The position numbers and the translations under genes were made by a program. A model generated the notes under the pieces. That model was given only the letters and a program-made list of their open reading frames with translations. It did no database searches and was not told the origin of the DNA. Positions 17,234-25,378 of a DNA stretch of 64,000 nt are shown one piece after another. The DNA is from Streptacidiphilus sp. PB12-B1b (GTDB lineage Bacteria; Actinomycetota; Actinomycetes; Streptomycetales; Streptomycetaceae), in assembly GCF_014084125.1 (NCBI RefSeq), contig NZ_CP048405.1:5518001-5582000 (forward strand), written 5' to 3'. Every line of letters starts with the position of its first letter. Position 1 is the first letter of the stretch.

Positions 17234-18213
17234 GGCTGCCTCCGCCGGGTCTCCAACGGCTCGGCCGGACCCGACGAGTCGGCCGGATCGAACGGCTCGG
17301 GCCGCATCGGAGAGGCGGCAGCCGGCCGCCCGGACGGGGTCGCGGCGCTGCGCCGGAACAGCACCCCGGTGGCGGCGCCCGTCAGCACCATGGCCGCGCC
17401 CACGAGTTGCCACCCGGTGAGCTCCCCGCCCAGCAGCAGGGCGGAGGCGACGATACTCACCACGGGCTCCAGCATGCTGCCGAGCGAGGACTTGGTCGGC
17501 CCGATCAGCGCCAGGCCGGAGAAGAAGCAGAGGATGGCGACGACGGTCGAGACGAGCGCGACGCAGAGCACCGGCACCCATCCGAGCGGACGGAACCCGA
17601 AGGAGAGGCTGCCGCCGGACACGCCGACGACCAGAAAGGAAAGGGCGGCGAAGAAGGAGACGAAGCCGGTCACCACGACCGGCGGCAGGCCGCCGCCGCT
17701 GAGCCGGTCGCCGTAGAGGATGTAGACGGTGTAGACGACCGCCGCACCCAGCGCCTCGGCGATCCCGGTGATGCCGAGCCTGCCGCCCAGATGCCCCAGG
17801 GACAGCGTCACCCCGCCGAGTGTCACCAGCACCGAGACCGCCACCATGGGCGTCAGCCGGTCCCGTCCCAGCAGCGCCGCGCCGACGGCCACCAGGGCCG
17901 GATAGAGATAGAGCAGCAGGGCGGCCAGGGCGGGTGAGATGTGACGCACCGCCGAGAAGTAGAGCGTGGACTGGGCCGCGTAGAGGACGCCGCCGAGCAG
18001 TACCAGGCGCACCAGGTCCGCCCGCGAGATCCGCAGCCGCTGCCGACGGGCGCTGTACCACCAGGCATACGGGAGGAAGAGTCCGGACGCGATGGCGAAG
18101 CGCAGGAAGAGCAGGGTCGGTACGTTCAGTCCGGCCCCGTACGCGTGCACCGCGAAGACCGGCATCAGCCCGAAGCAGACGGCGGACAGCCCGATCAGCA
18201 GGAATCCCTTCAC
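17230..18213 (-). CDS. EamA/DMT-family exporter
   Basis: A 327-residue integral membrane protein with about ten hydrophobic segments arranged as two EamA repeats (LLIGLSAVCFGLMPVFAVHA at the start; GLALIGPTKSSLGSMLEPVV in the second repeat is a family hallmark). The C-terminal ~40 residues after VLFRRSA are Pro/Ala-rich and cytoplasmic. The GTG start at 18213, after GGAGGCGGACG, overlaps the thioesterase stop. Members of this family export amino acids and small metabolites, so it may carry the product or an amino-acid-like intermediate of this operon out of the cell. Confidence 0.87.
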   Translation of the reverse strand: MKGFLLIGLSAVCFGLMPVFAVHAYGAGLNVPTLLFLRFAIASGLFLPYAWWYSARRQRLRISRADLVRLVLLGGVLYAAQSTLYFSAVRHISPALAALLLYLYPALVAVGAALLGRDRLTPMVAVSVLVTLGGVTLSLGHLGGRLGITGIAEALGAAVVYTVYILYGDRLSGGGLPPVVVTGFVSFFAALSFLVVGVSGGSLSFGFRPLGWVPVLCVALVSTVVAILCFFSGLALIGPTKSSLGSMLEPVVSIVASALLLGGELTGWQLVGAAMVLTGAATGVLFRRSAATPSGRPAAASPMRPEPFDPADSSGPAEPLETRRRQP

Positions 18214-18980
18214 CGTCCGCCTCCGCCCGCCCGGACCGGGGCGGCGGCTTCCCGCCCGGCGGCGGCCGGTCCGGTCCACGGCCGCAGCGTGACGACCAGT
18301 TCCGGTACCCGCCCGAAGAGCGCGAAGTGCCCTCCCTCGTGTTGCCGCAGGGTGAAGGGGCCGCTCGTGTAGCGGGCCCAGCCGGTCAGCGCCTCCGGCC
18401 TGACCAGGGGATCATCCCGCCCGGCCAGCACCAGCATCGGTGCGTCGAGACGCGCGGGCGGCTCCTCGGGCCGGTACGAGAGAGCGCTGCGCAGGTCGGC
18501 GCGGAGCAGCGGCAGGAAGAACGTGGAGGCCAGCGACGGGCTGAGCCCCTCGGGTACGCCGCCGACCGCGTCCAGTCGCGCCAGCAGCTGCCGGTCCGGG
18601 AGGTCGAGCACCTCGGCGGCCCAATGGCCGTGCAGGTGCGGCGGATTGCGTCCGGAGACGACGACCAGGCGCGGCGCCGCCAGGCCGAGCTGCCGCGTCC
18701 GCCGCGCGGCCTCGTAGGCCACCAGGCTGCCCATGCTGTGCCCGAACAGGAGGTAGGGCCGGCCCGCTGCCCGCTCCCGGACGGCGCGGACCAGCTCCTC
18801 CGCTGCCCGGCCCACCCCGTGCGCCGGGTCGCCCGGGTCGCCCGCGGTGCGACGGGCGGCTCCGACGGGGACGACCTCCACGCCGTGGCCGAAGGACTCC
18901 TGCCAGCGGCGGTAGACGCCGGCCGAACCGCCCGCGTAGGGCACGCAGAACAGCACGACGGGTCGGCCGGGAGCGGTCAT
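18210..18980 (-). CDS. Type II thioesterase (alpha/beta hydrolase)
   Basis: A 256-residue stand-alone thioesterase of the RifR/GrsT type. FCVPYAGGSAGVYRRW is the N-terminal hallmark, FGHSMGSLVAYE the nucleophile elbow with the catalytic Ser, LAGRDDPLVRPE holds the catalytic Asp and EGGHFALFG the catalytic His. These enzymes release products or clear misloaded carrier proteins in PKS/NRPS systems. It overlaps both neighbours by four bases. In this operon it could hydrolyse or clear acyl groups on the carrier protein encoded at 24650-24928. Confidence 0.9.
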   Translation of the reverse strand: MTAPGRPVVLFCVPYAGGSAGVYRRWQESFGHGVEVVPVGAARRTAGDPGDPAHGVGRAAEELVRAVRERAAGRPYLLFGHSMGSLVAYEAARRTRQLGLAAPRLVVVSGRNPPHLHGHWAAEVLDLPDRQLLARLDAVGGVPEGLSPSLASTFFLPLLRADLRSALSYRPEEPPARLDAPMLVLAGRDDPLVRPEALTGWARYTSGPFTLRQHEGGHFALFGRVPELVVTLRPWTGPAAAGREAAAPVRAGGGGR

Positions 18981-20416
18981 TTGCGGAACTCCGGATCGGC
19001 GTCGGCCACGGATACGAAGATGTGGCGGGGGCGCTCGGCCGGGAGCAGCACGGAGTTGAGCGCGCGGCGGATCCGCTGACCGGTGTCCCGCCCGAGGTCC
19101 GCGACGGCGACTTCCAGGTCCAGCACCTGCTGGCCGTCCGGCTGTGCGCTCAGCTTCGGCACGCAGCTGACCACCCCCTCGATGGCGTGCACCGCCTGGC
19201 GTAGTCCGGCGAGTGAGATCTTCTCGCCGCGGACCACGGCGAAGTCCGAGACGCGGCCGCGGAAGAACAGGTAGCCGTCCGCGTCGATCCGGAACAGGTC
19301 CCCGGTGGCGATCCGGCCCGGGCCGATCAGCGAACGGTCCGGGCCCGGGGAGCCGAGCTTGCGGGTGAGTACCGTGTCCGACTCCACCAGCAGTTCGCCG
19401 GTGCCGTCTCCGGGGTCCTCGTCCCGCAGCGCCACCCGTACCCCGGGCAACGGCAGTCCGACCGAGCTGTGCCGGTGCTCCGGCTCCGCATGGGCGGCGA
19501 GGGTGGCCACCCGCGGCCCGGCCTCGGTCAGTCCGTAGGTGAGGTAGAGCTCGCCGCCGGGTCTGGCCGCGAGCAGCCGGCCGACCTGGGCGGCGTCGAT
19601 CCGGTCGCCGCCGATGGTGAGGACCCGCGGACCCGGTGCCGGGAACGGCGCACCGTCGGCGAGCAGGCGCCGGACCAGTTCCGGGGTGATCGAGGAGTGG
19701 GTGACCCCCTGGTCCGCGACCGCCTTGGCGTACCCGGTCGCGGTGAACGGAGGACCGGTCAGCACCATCCTCGCGCCGGTCTCGTAGGCCGCCATGACCT
19801 GGGCGACCATCGCGTACGAGTAGTAGAGCGGGAGGTTGACCAGCACGATGTCCTCGGCGCCCAGTCCGACGGCCCCGGCGTGGCGGCGGGCGTTGCGCAG
19901 CAGCGCGTCCACCCGGTGCAGGCAGACGCTGGATCCGCCCGAGGTTCCGGAGGTCGACATCAGCACCTCGCCGGCCCGGAACGGCAGTGGTGCGGCAGCA
20001 GCGCCGGCTCCCCGGTCGGCGTCGGGGCCCGGGCCGAGCAGCAACGCCTCGGCCCCGTCGACGGGGCGGCTCGCCCCGGCGCCGTGGCGTCGTGGGTCCG
20101 GACGGGCGGCGATGAGCGCGCGGGCGTCCACAACGGCCGCGAGCCGCCGGATCCGTTCGGTCGGAGCCGCTGGTGACACCAGGACCGGGACCAGGCCGAG
20201 CAGCAGGGCGGCGAAGTGGATCCGCACCGCGGTCAGCGAGTTGGACAGGGCCGTCACGACCGAGGCGCCGGGCGGCAGGCCGAGGGCCGCGAGGTCGGCG
20301 AGGGTGTCGTCGATCGTCCGGGCGACGGGTGCGGCGCCCAGGTCCACCGCACGGGCCAGGAAGTCGGCGACGCGTCGCGGGTCCAGCGGCGGGCCGCCGC
20401 CGTGCGTGAGGGACAT
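18977..20416 (-). CDS. AMP-dependent ligase (ANL superfamily), unusual core motifs
   Basis: A 479-residue adenylating enzyme. Visible motifs are STSGTSGGSSVCLH (A3; the usual Pro-Lys is replaced by Ser-Val), LYLTYGLTEAGPRV (A5), IATGDLFRIDADGYLFFRGR (A7/A8) and a C terminus ending ADPEFRK, with no normal Gly-Lys A10 motif. It should activate an acid as its adenylate and pass it to a carrier protein or CoA. The altered A3 loop and clipped end make the final lysine the only candidate for the A10 residue. It starts three bases after the ketosynthase stop and overlaps the thioesterase. Pipecolate-type or aminoadipate-type acids are possible substrates, but this is inference. Confidence 0.78.
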   Translation of the reverse strand: MSLTHGGGPPLDPRRVADFLARAVDLGAAPVARTIDDTLADLAALGLPPGASVVTALSNSLTAVRIHFAALLLGLVPVLVSPAAPTERIRRLAAVVDARALIAARPDPRRHGAGASRPVDGAEALLLGPGPDADRGAGAAAAPLPFRAGEVLMSTSGTSGGSSVCLHRVDALLRNARRHAGAVGLGAEDIVLVNLPLYYSYAMVAQVMAAYETGARMVLTGPPFTATGYAKAVADQGVTHSSITPELVRRLLADGAPFPAPGPRVLTIGGDRIDAAQVGRLLAARPGGELYLTYGLTEAGPRVATLAAHAEPEHRHSSVGLPLPGVRVALRDEDPGDGTGELLVESDTVLTRKLGSPGPDRSLIGPGRIATGDLFRIDADGYLFFRGRVSDFAVVRGEKISLAGLRQAVHAIEGVVSCVPKLSAQPDGQQVLDLEVAVADLGRDTGQRIRRALNSVLLPAERPRHIFVSVADADPEFRK

Positions 20417-20419
20417 GCA

Positions 20420-22198
20420 TCATCCTTCGTCGACGGGAAGACGGTTCACGGCGGGGGCGAGCAGCAACGCCCGCGGGTCAGCGGCACTCACGCCCTCGTC
20501 GGCACCGGCGGCCTGGCGCAGCACCACACAGGTGACGGTCTGGGCCTCCCCCTCGGCCTCTTCACGGTGCCGGGCACAGACCACGTACCGTGCCCGGCCG
20601 TCCTGGAGCCAGGCCTCGGCGAGCGCGAGCGCGGTCGCCACCGTGGCGTCCTCGGCCGCGGAGAGCACCAGGGAGGGGCCGCGGAAGCCCCTCTCGATGC
20701 AGCTGAGTCCGGCGAGGATGCCGGGGTTGCCGCCGGCGAACCGGAGCGGCGAAACCCGTCCCCTGGCGACGGTGGCGGCGATCAGCCCGGCCGTGGGCAG
20801 GGGGCGGTCACCGGTGAGGACCAGCACGCCGACCTGGTCCCGGTCCGCGAGCAGTGTGTCGCGGCAGTCCTCCAGCGCGTCCTCCACCGCCGCGTTCACC
20901 AGCCAGGCGAGCGGATCGGCGTAGAACGACGGGCGGTTGGCCGAGCAGGTGGACAGGTCCGCCACCGTCCGCGTGCCGTGGCCCAGCACGACCGGCGGCG
21001 GCGCTGCCGGCGGCGCGAACGCGGCGGCGGACTGCGCGGATCCGTGTCCGTCCGCCTCGTCGAGCGCGAAGAGCAGAGACGTGTTGAAGCCTCCGAACCC
21101 CAGCGTCACGCTGAGGCCGGCGCCGGGATCCACCTGCTGCCGAGACGAGTCGGCCAGCCGTAGCCGGAACCCCGGCTGCGGTGAGCGCAGGCCCGCGATC
21201 GGCGGCACCCTGCGGTCGCGCAGGGCCAGGATGGTGGCGATCCCCTCGATCGCGCCGGTGGCGCCGAGACTGTGGCCGAGCGCGCCCTTGGTGCCGAACA
21301 CCACCGGGTCGGCCGAACCGGCTGCGAAGACCCGATGCAGGCTGGCCGCCTCCACCGCGTCGTTGGCGGCCGTTCCGGTGGCGTGCGCGCAGACGACGCT
21401 GACGTCCTCCGGCCTCAGACCGGCTGCGGCCAGGCTCCGGCCGACCGCCGCCACGATGCTGTCGCCGGACGGATCGGGCGCGGTCAGCCCGGCGGCGTCG
21501 TTCGCGGACCCCGCGCCGACCAGTCGCGCATGCACCCGGGCCCCGCGCGCCGCCGCCCGTTCCGCGGACTCCAGTACCAGGAAGCCCGCGCCCTCGCCGA
21601 GCAGCATCCCGTCATGACCTGCGTCGAAGGCACGCAGGCCGGTCGGGCTCATCGTGCCCAGCGCGGTATGGCCGAGTCGCTTGGCCTCGCTCAGGACGTC
21701 CGCGCCACCGGCGACGCAGACGCTCGCCCGACCGGTGCGGATCAGCGCCTGGGCCAGCAGCAGGCTGTCGGAGCCGGCCGAGCAGGCGGTGGTCACGCAG
21801 ACCGGGGTCCGGGTGACGCCCACCCGGTCGGCCACCCGGCGGATCCAGTGCCGTTCGGGCTCGACCGGGGAGTCCAACTGGCCTCCGAGACTGGTCCCGA
21901 GGACCAGCAGCAGCTCCTCGCCCAGGTCGGCGGTGGGCTCCGCCAGCCCGGCATCGGCGAGCGCGGCACGCACCGTGCGGACGGTCAGTTCGGTGTGCCG
22001 CTCATCCGGATCCGCGGCGGCGTAGTCGGGCGGGGTCACGACACCGGCCAACGGCGTACGCACCTTGTGCGGGGATGCCACCTCGGTGATCCCCGATTCC
22101 CCGGCGCAGAGCCGCCGCCACACCTCGTCGACACCGTCGCCGAGGGGGGTCGTCCACGCCATGCCCGTGACGGCCACCGCTCCGGACCGGCCGGTCAC
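20420..22198 (-). CDS. Beta-ketoacyl synthase with extra C-terminal KS-like segment
   Basis: A 592-residue protein. Residues 1-365 form a complete KAS II-type condensing enzyme: C139 in VTTACSAGSDS, H272 in AHATGTAAND, K304 and H309 in FGTKGALGHSLG. After a Pro/Ala linker (about 370-385) a second region follows (LVLTGDRPLPTAGLIAATVA, GNPGILAGLSCIERGFRGPS) resembling the stand-alone KS-N-like domain, without its own triad. The extra part may serve chain-length control or dimer contacts. GTG 22198 overlaps the hot-dog gene stop. The synthase would extend an acyl chain on the operon's carrier protein; no ketoreductase is present in the operon. Confidence 0.83.
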   Translation of the reverse strand: MTGRSGAVAVTGMAWTTPLGDGVDEVWRRLCAGESGITEVASPHKVRTPLAGVVTPPDYAAADPDERHTELTVRTVRAALADAGLAEPTADLGEELLLVLGTSLGGQLDSPVEPERHWIRRVADRVGVTRTPVCVTTACSAGSDSLLLAQALIRTGRASVCVAGGADVLSEAKRLGHTALGTMSPTGLRAFDAGHDGMLLGEGAGFLVLESAERAAARGARVHARLVGAGSANDAAGLTAPDPSGDSIVAAVGRSLAAAGLRPEDVSVVCAHATGTAANDAVEAASLHRVFAAGSADPVVFGTKGALGHSLGATGAIEGIATILALRDRRVPPIAGLRSPQPGFRLRLADSSRQQVDPGAGLSVTLGFGGFNTSLLFALDEADGHGSAQSAAAFAPPAAPPPVVLGHGTRTVADLSTCSANRPSFYADPLAWLVNAAVEDALEDCRDTLLADRDQVGVLVLTGDRPLPTAGLIAATVARGRVSPLRFAGGNPGILAGLSCIERGFRGPSLVLSAAEDATVATALALAEAWLQDGRARYVVCARHREEAEGEAQTVTCVVLRQAAGADEGVSAADPRALLLAPAVNRLPVDEG

Positions 22199-22767
22199 CA
22201 CAGCTGCGGGCCGAGTGCCTCGACCCGGGTCCGGGTGAGGGTTCCCTTGAACGCCGCGACCCTGCGGTCGCCGACGGTCGCCCGCGCGGAGAAGAAGAAG
22301 GCATTTCCGACGATCCGGTTCGCTCTGACGTCGAAGAGAACCTGGTCGCCGGGCACAACCGGAAGGGTGAAGCGCGAGGTCACCGAGCCGATCAGGGTCA
22401 GCTCGTCGTCCTCGATCGGCCGGGTGCTCAGCTGGTAGAGGATGATGCCGGACTGGGCGAAGGCCTGCATCAGATGGCTGCCGGGAAAGATGGCCCGCTC
22501 GGGAAAGTGGCCCGCGATCGCGTCGAGGTTGCCGGAGACGGAGAGCAGGCTCTTGAGGAAGACTCCGGGCTCGTGGTCGGTCACCCGGTCGATGTAGATC
22601 ATCGGGTGGCGGTGCCGCAGCCACTTCTTCAACTCGGTGAATCCGATCGGCCGTTCAGCCGCCGGTGCCGTCCCGGTCGCCGCTGCCGACTCCGACTGGG
22701 ACTCCGGCTGGGACTCCGGCTGCGGCGAGGTCAGGTCTTCCGGTGCTTCCGTGGTCTGGAGCTGCAT
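22195..22767 (-). CDS. FabZ-like hot-dog protein, catalytic Glu replaced by Gln
   Basis: A 190-residue product with an N-terminal low-complexity tail (PESQPESQSES repeats, residues 17-27) and a FabZ-type hot-dog domain: WLRHRHPMIYIDRVTDHEPG, then AGHFPERAIFPGSHLMQAFA. H87 matches the catalytic histidine of 3-hydroxyacyl-ACP dehydratases, but the catalytic Glu position is Q101. The protein may therefore bind acyl-ACP without dehydrating it, or use other chemistry. The start ATG at 22767 lies inside the preceding gene; 113 bases are read in both frames. No ketoreductase is nearby, consistent with a non-standard role. Confidence 0.75.
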   Translation of the reverse strand: MQLQTTEAPEDLTSPQPESQPESQSESAAATGTAPAAERPIGFTELKKWLRHRHPMIYIDRVTDHEPGVFLKSLLSVSGNLDAIAGHFPERAIFPGSHLMQAFAQSGIILYQLSTRPIEDDELTLIGSVTSRFTLPVVPGDQVLFDVRANRIVGNAFFFSARATVGDRRVAAFKGTLTRTRVEALGPQLW

Positions 22768-23200
22768 GGACGGCGATCCCCTTCAGGACGTCTCGGATGG
22801 CGGGCGGCAGCGGCTTCGGGCCACCGCGCTGCATGTCGATCGCGGCGAACAGGAAGCCGCCACGGGAGAGTTCGGTGTGGGAGTCGTCGCTCTCCTCGCG
22901 CACGAGCGTCGCCTCGGCGCGGAAGCCGGCGGCACCGACCCTGGTGATCCGCACCTGGGCCCAGACCAGGTCGCGGTAGCCGCAGGGACGCAGGTAGCGC
23001 GCGTCCAGGGAGGCGACGGCCAGGCCGGTTCCGTGCTCCGCGAGCCGCTGGAGACCGGCCCCGGCCTGCTCCAACTGCTCCAGCACCGCGGACTCCAGCA
23101 GCGACAGGTGCCGGGAGAAGTGCACGACTCCGGAGGCGTCCGTGTCCACGTGCTCGATGCGCCGCCGCACCGGCCGGGACGCGCTCGCGGCCGCCGTCAC
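22655..23200 (-). CDS. 4HBT/YbgC-like acyl thioesterase (hot-dog)
   Basis: A 181-residue product; residues 1-140 form a hot-dog thioesterase with RRIEHVDTDASGVVHFSRHL (catalytic Asp in the D-x-D-x-x-G-x-V-H pattern, D19/D21) and LLESAVLEQLEQAG. Enzymes of this group release acyl or aromatic acyl groups from CoA or carrier proteins. The last ~40 residues are Gly/Ala/Val repeats (AGVPAGVPVGVGSG) read from the same DNA that encodes the N-terminal tail of the next gene. The GTG start overlaps the aminotransferase stop. With the serine thioesterase, the operon has two candidate release enzymes. Confidence 0.8.
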   Translation of the reverse strand: MTAAASASRPVRRRIEHVDTDASGVVHFSRHLSLLESAVLEQLEQAGAGLQRLAEHGTGLAVASLDARYLRPCGYRDLVWAQVRITRVGAAGFRAEATLVREESDDSHTELSRGGFLFAAIDMQRGGPKPLPPAIRDVLKGIAVHAAPDHGSTGRPDLAAAGVPAGVPVGVGSGDRDGTGG

Positions 23201-24594
23201 AGGCCTGCCTCGAAGCGCTTCGTGCCCTCGGCGATCCTTGCGACGATGTCGGCTGCCTCGTCGTCCGTGGTGATGAGCGGTGGAGCGATGCGCATGGTCG
23301 GATGCACGTAGCGCAGGCCCCGTGAGCGCCTGCCCGCGCCCGCCATGAACTCGGTGTAGACGCCGGCGCGGATCACCTCCGTGCGCAGCTTGTCGAGCCG
23401 GGCAGCCGCGGCGTCGGACAGCTCGAGACCGTGCATGACACCGCGTCCCCTGGTCCGGGTGAAGGTCCGCGGGAAGGCCTCGACCAGTTCGGTGCGGAGC
23501 CGGACGGCGAGTTCCTCACCGAACCGGGCGGACCGGTCGACCAGTCCGGCCGCGACGATGTGCTCCAGCCCGTCCTGGACGACCTGGCAGGTCACCGGGC
23601 GCAGGTCGGAGGTGGCCACGGTGCCGGAGGACCGGGCCCGCAGAGCGCGCCGGGCGATCACCATGGAGGTGGACACCACGCCCATGCCCAGGCTCTTGCC
23701 GATGACGGTGACGTCGGTGGGCACCGGTCCGTCCTCGTCGGCCATGGCGAAGAAACGGCCGGACTTGGCGAAGGTCAGCACCTCGTCCGCGACCAGCAGG
23801 GCCTCGTGCTCCGTGCAGAGGCGCGCGAGCGTGCGCAGGTATCCGGGCGGGGGCACCAGGATCCCGGCGTCCCCCTGGATCGGCTCGACGACCACACCGA
23901 GCAGGCGTCCGCCGTTCTCTGCGAAGAACTCGGCGAGGGCCTCCGGGGCGGCGAAGGGGATGTGGACCACCCGCACGCCGTAGGGCCCGTCGGCCTCGGG
24001 GCCGGGCAGGCCGACCCGGTAGTGGCGACGGTTCAGGAACGGGAGCAGGCCCTGGGTCCAGCCGTGCCAGGCGCCCTCGAAGGCCAGGATGGTGTCGCGC
24101 TGCTCACGTCCGGGGCGGGGTCGCAGCCGACGCGGGTCGAAACGCGACTCCAGCAGCAGGCGGACGGCCAGCTCCATGCCCTCCGAGCCGGAGTTCCGCC
24201 CGGCGACGTGGTACTCGCCGTAGGGGAAGTGGTCGGTGAAGAGGCCCTGGGGCCCGAAGAGCCGGTCCAGCAGTCGGGCGCGGGCCAGCGAGGCGATCTC
24301 GTCCGTCACATAGCCGGCGTCGAGGACGGCCCGCCGGACGGACTCCGCCACGACCGGGTGGCCTGCCCCCAGGCAGGCACTGGCGTATCCGCCGCTCGCG
24401 TCGAGCAGGCGCAGGGACTCGCCCTGCCCGTCGCCCTCGGGCGAGAGGGCGAGCGCGTCGATCACGATGCCCTGCGCGCCCAGCGAGGCGAACGGCAGGG
24501 GGGTGCGCTCGTAGTGGTTGAAATGCAGCTCCTGGCTGCGCCGCAGGAGTGTCAGTTCGGACTCTGCCAGTCGGGAAGCCGCGGGTGCGGACAT
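23197..24594 (-). CDS. Class III PLP aminotransferase
   Basis: A 465-residue fold-type I aminotransferase. GRNSGSEGMELAVRLLLE, FEGAWHGWTQG, VVVEPIQGDAG and LLVADEVLTF (with the PLP-binding Asp) are conserved, and K300 in VIGKSLGMG is the PLP lysine. The C terminus has GLRYVHPTMRIAPPLITTD. Class III enzymes transfer terminal amino groups (omega-amino acids, acetylornithine, lysine) or act on aldehydes released from carrier proteins. Here it may aminate an acyl aldehyde/ketone, or act on the semialdehyde produced by the saccharopine-type enzymes. It lies 55 bases after the carrier-protein gene. Confidence 0.87.
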   Translation of the reverse strand: MSAPAASRLAESELTLLRRSQELHFNHYERTPLPFASLGAQGIVIDALALSPEGDGQGESLRLLDASGGYASACLGAGHPVVAESVRRAVLDAGYVTDEIASLARARLLDRLFGPQGLFTDHFPYGEYHVAGRNSGSEGMELAVRLLLESRFDPRRLRPRPGREQRDTILAFEGAWHGWTQGLLPFLNRRHYRVGLPGPEADGPYGVRVVHIPFAAPEALAEFFAENGGRLLGVVVEPIQGDAGILVPPPGYLRTLARLCTEHEALLVADEVLTFAKSGRFFAMADEDGPVPTDVTVIGKSLGMGVVSTSMVIARRALRARSSGTVATSDLRPVTCQVVQDGLEHIVAAGLVDRSARFGEELAVRLRTELVEAFPRTFTRTRGRGVMHGLELSDAAAARLDKLRTEVIRAGVYTEFMAGAGRRSRGLRYVHPTMRIAPPLITTDDEAADIVARIAEGTKRFEAGL

Positions 24595-24649
24595 GCGGAT
24601 GGACGTCCTCTCGTCGAAGGCTGCTGTGGAAAGTGGCGCACTTCGCAGG

Positions 24650-24928
24650 TCACGCCCCTTCGGGCACCGCGCCTCGGTGCGCCTCGATCAGGCGCTCGAC
24701 AAGCTCCACGACCCCGCCGAGGGTGGAGAAGTGCTCCGGGGAGAACTCGTCCTCGGTGATGGTGATGCCGAAGACCTCCTCGCAGCGGACCCGAAGCTCG
24801 ACGAAGCCGAGCGAGTCCAGTCCGTACACGTCGCGGAGGCTGTCCTCGAGGGTCATCCGACCGGGAGCGACGTCCACGAGAACATCGCCTTCCAGGATTC
24901 CCTTGATCGTCTGGAGCACGTCGGCCAT
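24650..24928 (-). CDS. Acyl carrier protein, first gene of the lysine-linked operon
   Basis: A 92-residue carrier protein with S39 in VYGLDSLGFVEL as the phosphopantetheine site, followed by CEEVFGITITEDEFSPEHFS and TLGGVVELVERLI. It leads the minus-strand operon that runs to 12774, almost every later junction being a short overlap. It should carry the acyl chain built or modified by the ketosynthase, hot-dog proteins and aminotransferase. The divergent 450-base gap to the MmyB-like regulator is the likely control region. Confidence 0.9.
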   Translation of the reverse strand: MADVLQTIKGILEGDVLVDVAPGRMTLEDSLRDVYGLDSLGFVELRVRCEEVFGITITEDEFSPEHFSTLGGVVELVERLIEAHRGAVPEGA

Positions 24929-25297
24929 GAGTCATCACCTTGGGTGAGTAGGATCCGGAACAGGGGAGCCGCTGACCGCGGCGTGGTGGCCGACCGGTCC
25001 CGACGCGGTTGAACGCTAGCTGTCCCCGAGCGAGGGGGGGCAGTGTCCGATCGTGGGGGTGTCCGGAGCACCAGGATCCGGCCGCGATCAGCTCCGGGCC
25101 CGCGCCGCGCCCCAATCCGGCCGAACTCGGCGAGAGTTTCGGCCTTATCCGGCTGATCACCTCCACGGCAGCGGCCCACCTCTCGGCCGGTGACTGCCGC
25201 GAAGCACCTGGTCAGATCCGGCCGGGTCGCCGGCAGCCGAAGAACCGCCGGTCATGGCCCTTCGATCGGAAGAAAACATTCCGCACCACAGGTGGCA

Positions 25298-25326
25298 TTG
25301 ACGTGTTCAAATCCGGCTCTTAGCGT
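25298..25326 (+). promoter_or_regulatory. Predicted sigma-70-like promoter for the MmyB-like regulator
   Basis: TTGACG (25298-25303) and TAGCGT (25321-25326) are separated by exactly 17 bases and lie 52 bases upstream of the regulator's ATG. The rest of 24929-25378 has no gene and must also hold the promoter of the divergent carrier-protein operon, for which I see no clear hexamers. Confidence 0.5.
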
Positions 25327-25378
25327 GCTGAGGTCAGTGCCCGGGACCGGGGCGAGCACCAGAGGCGGGGGAGCCTGC

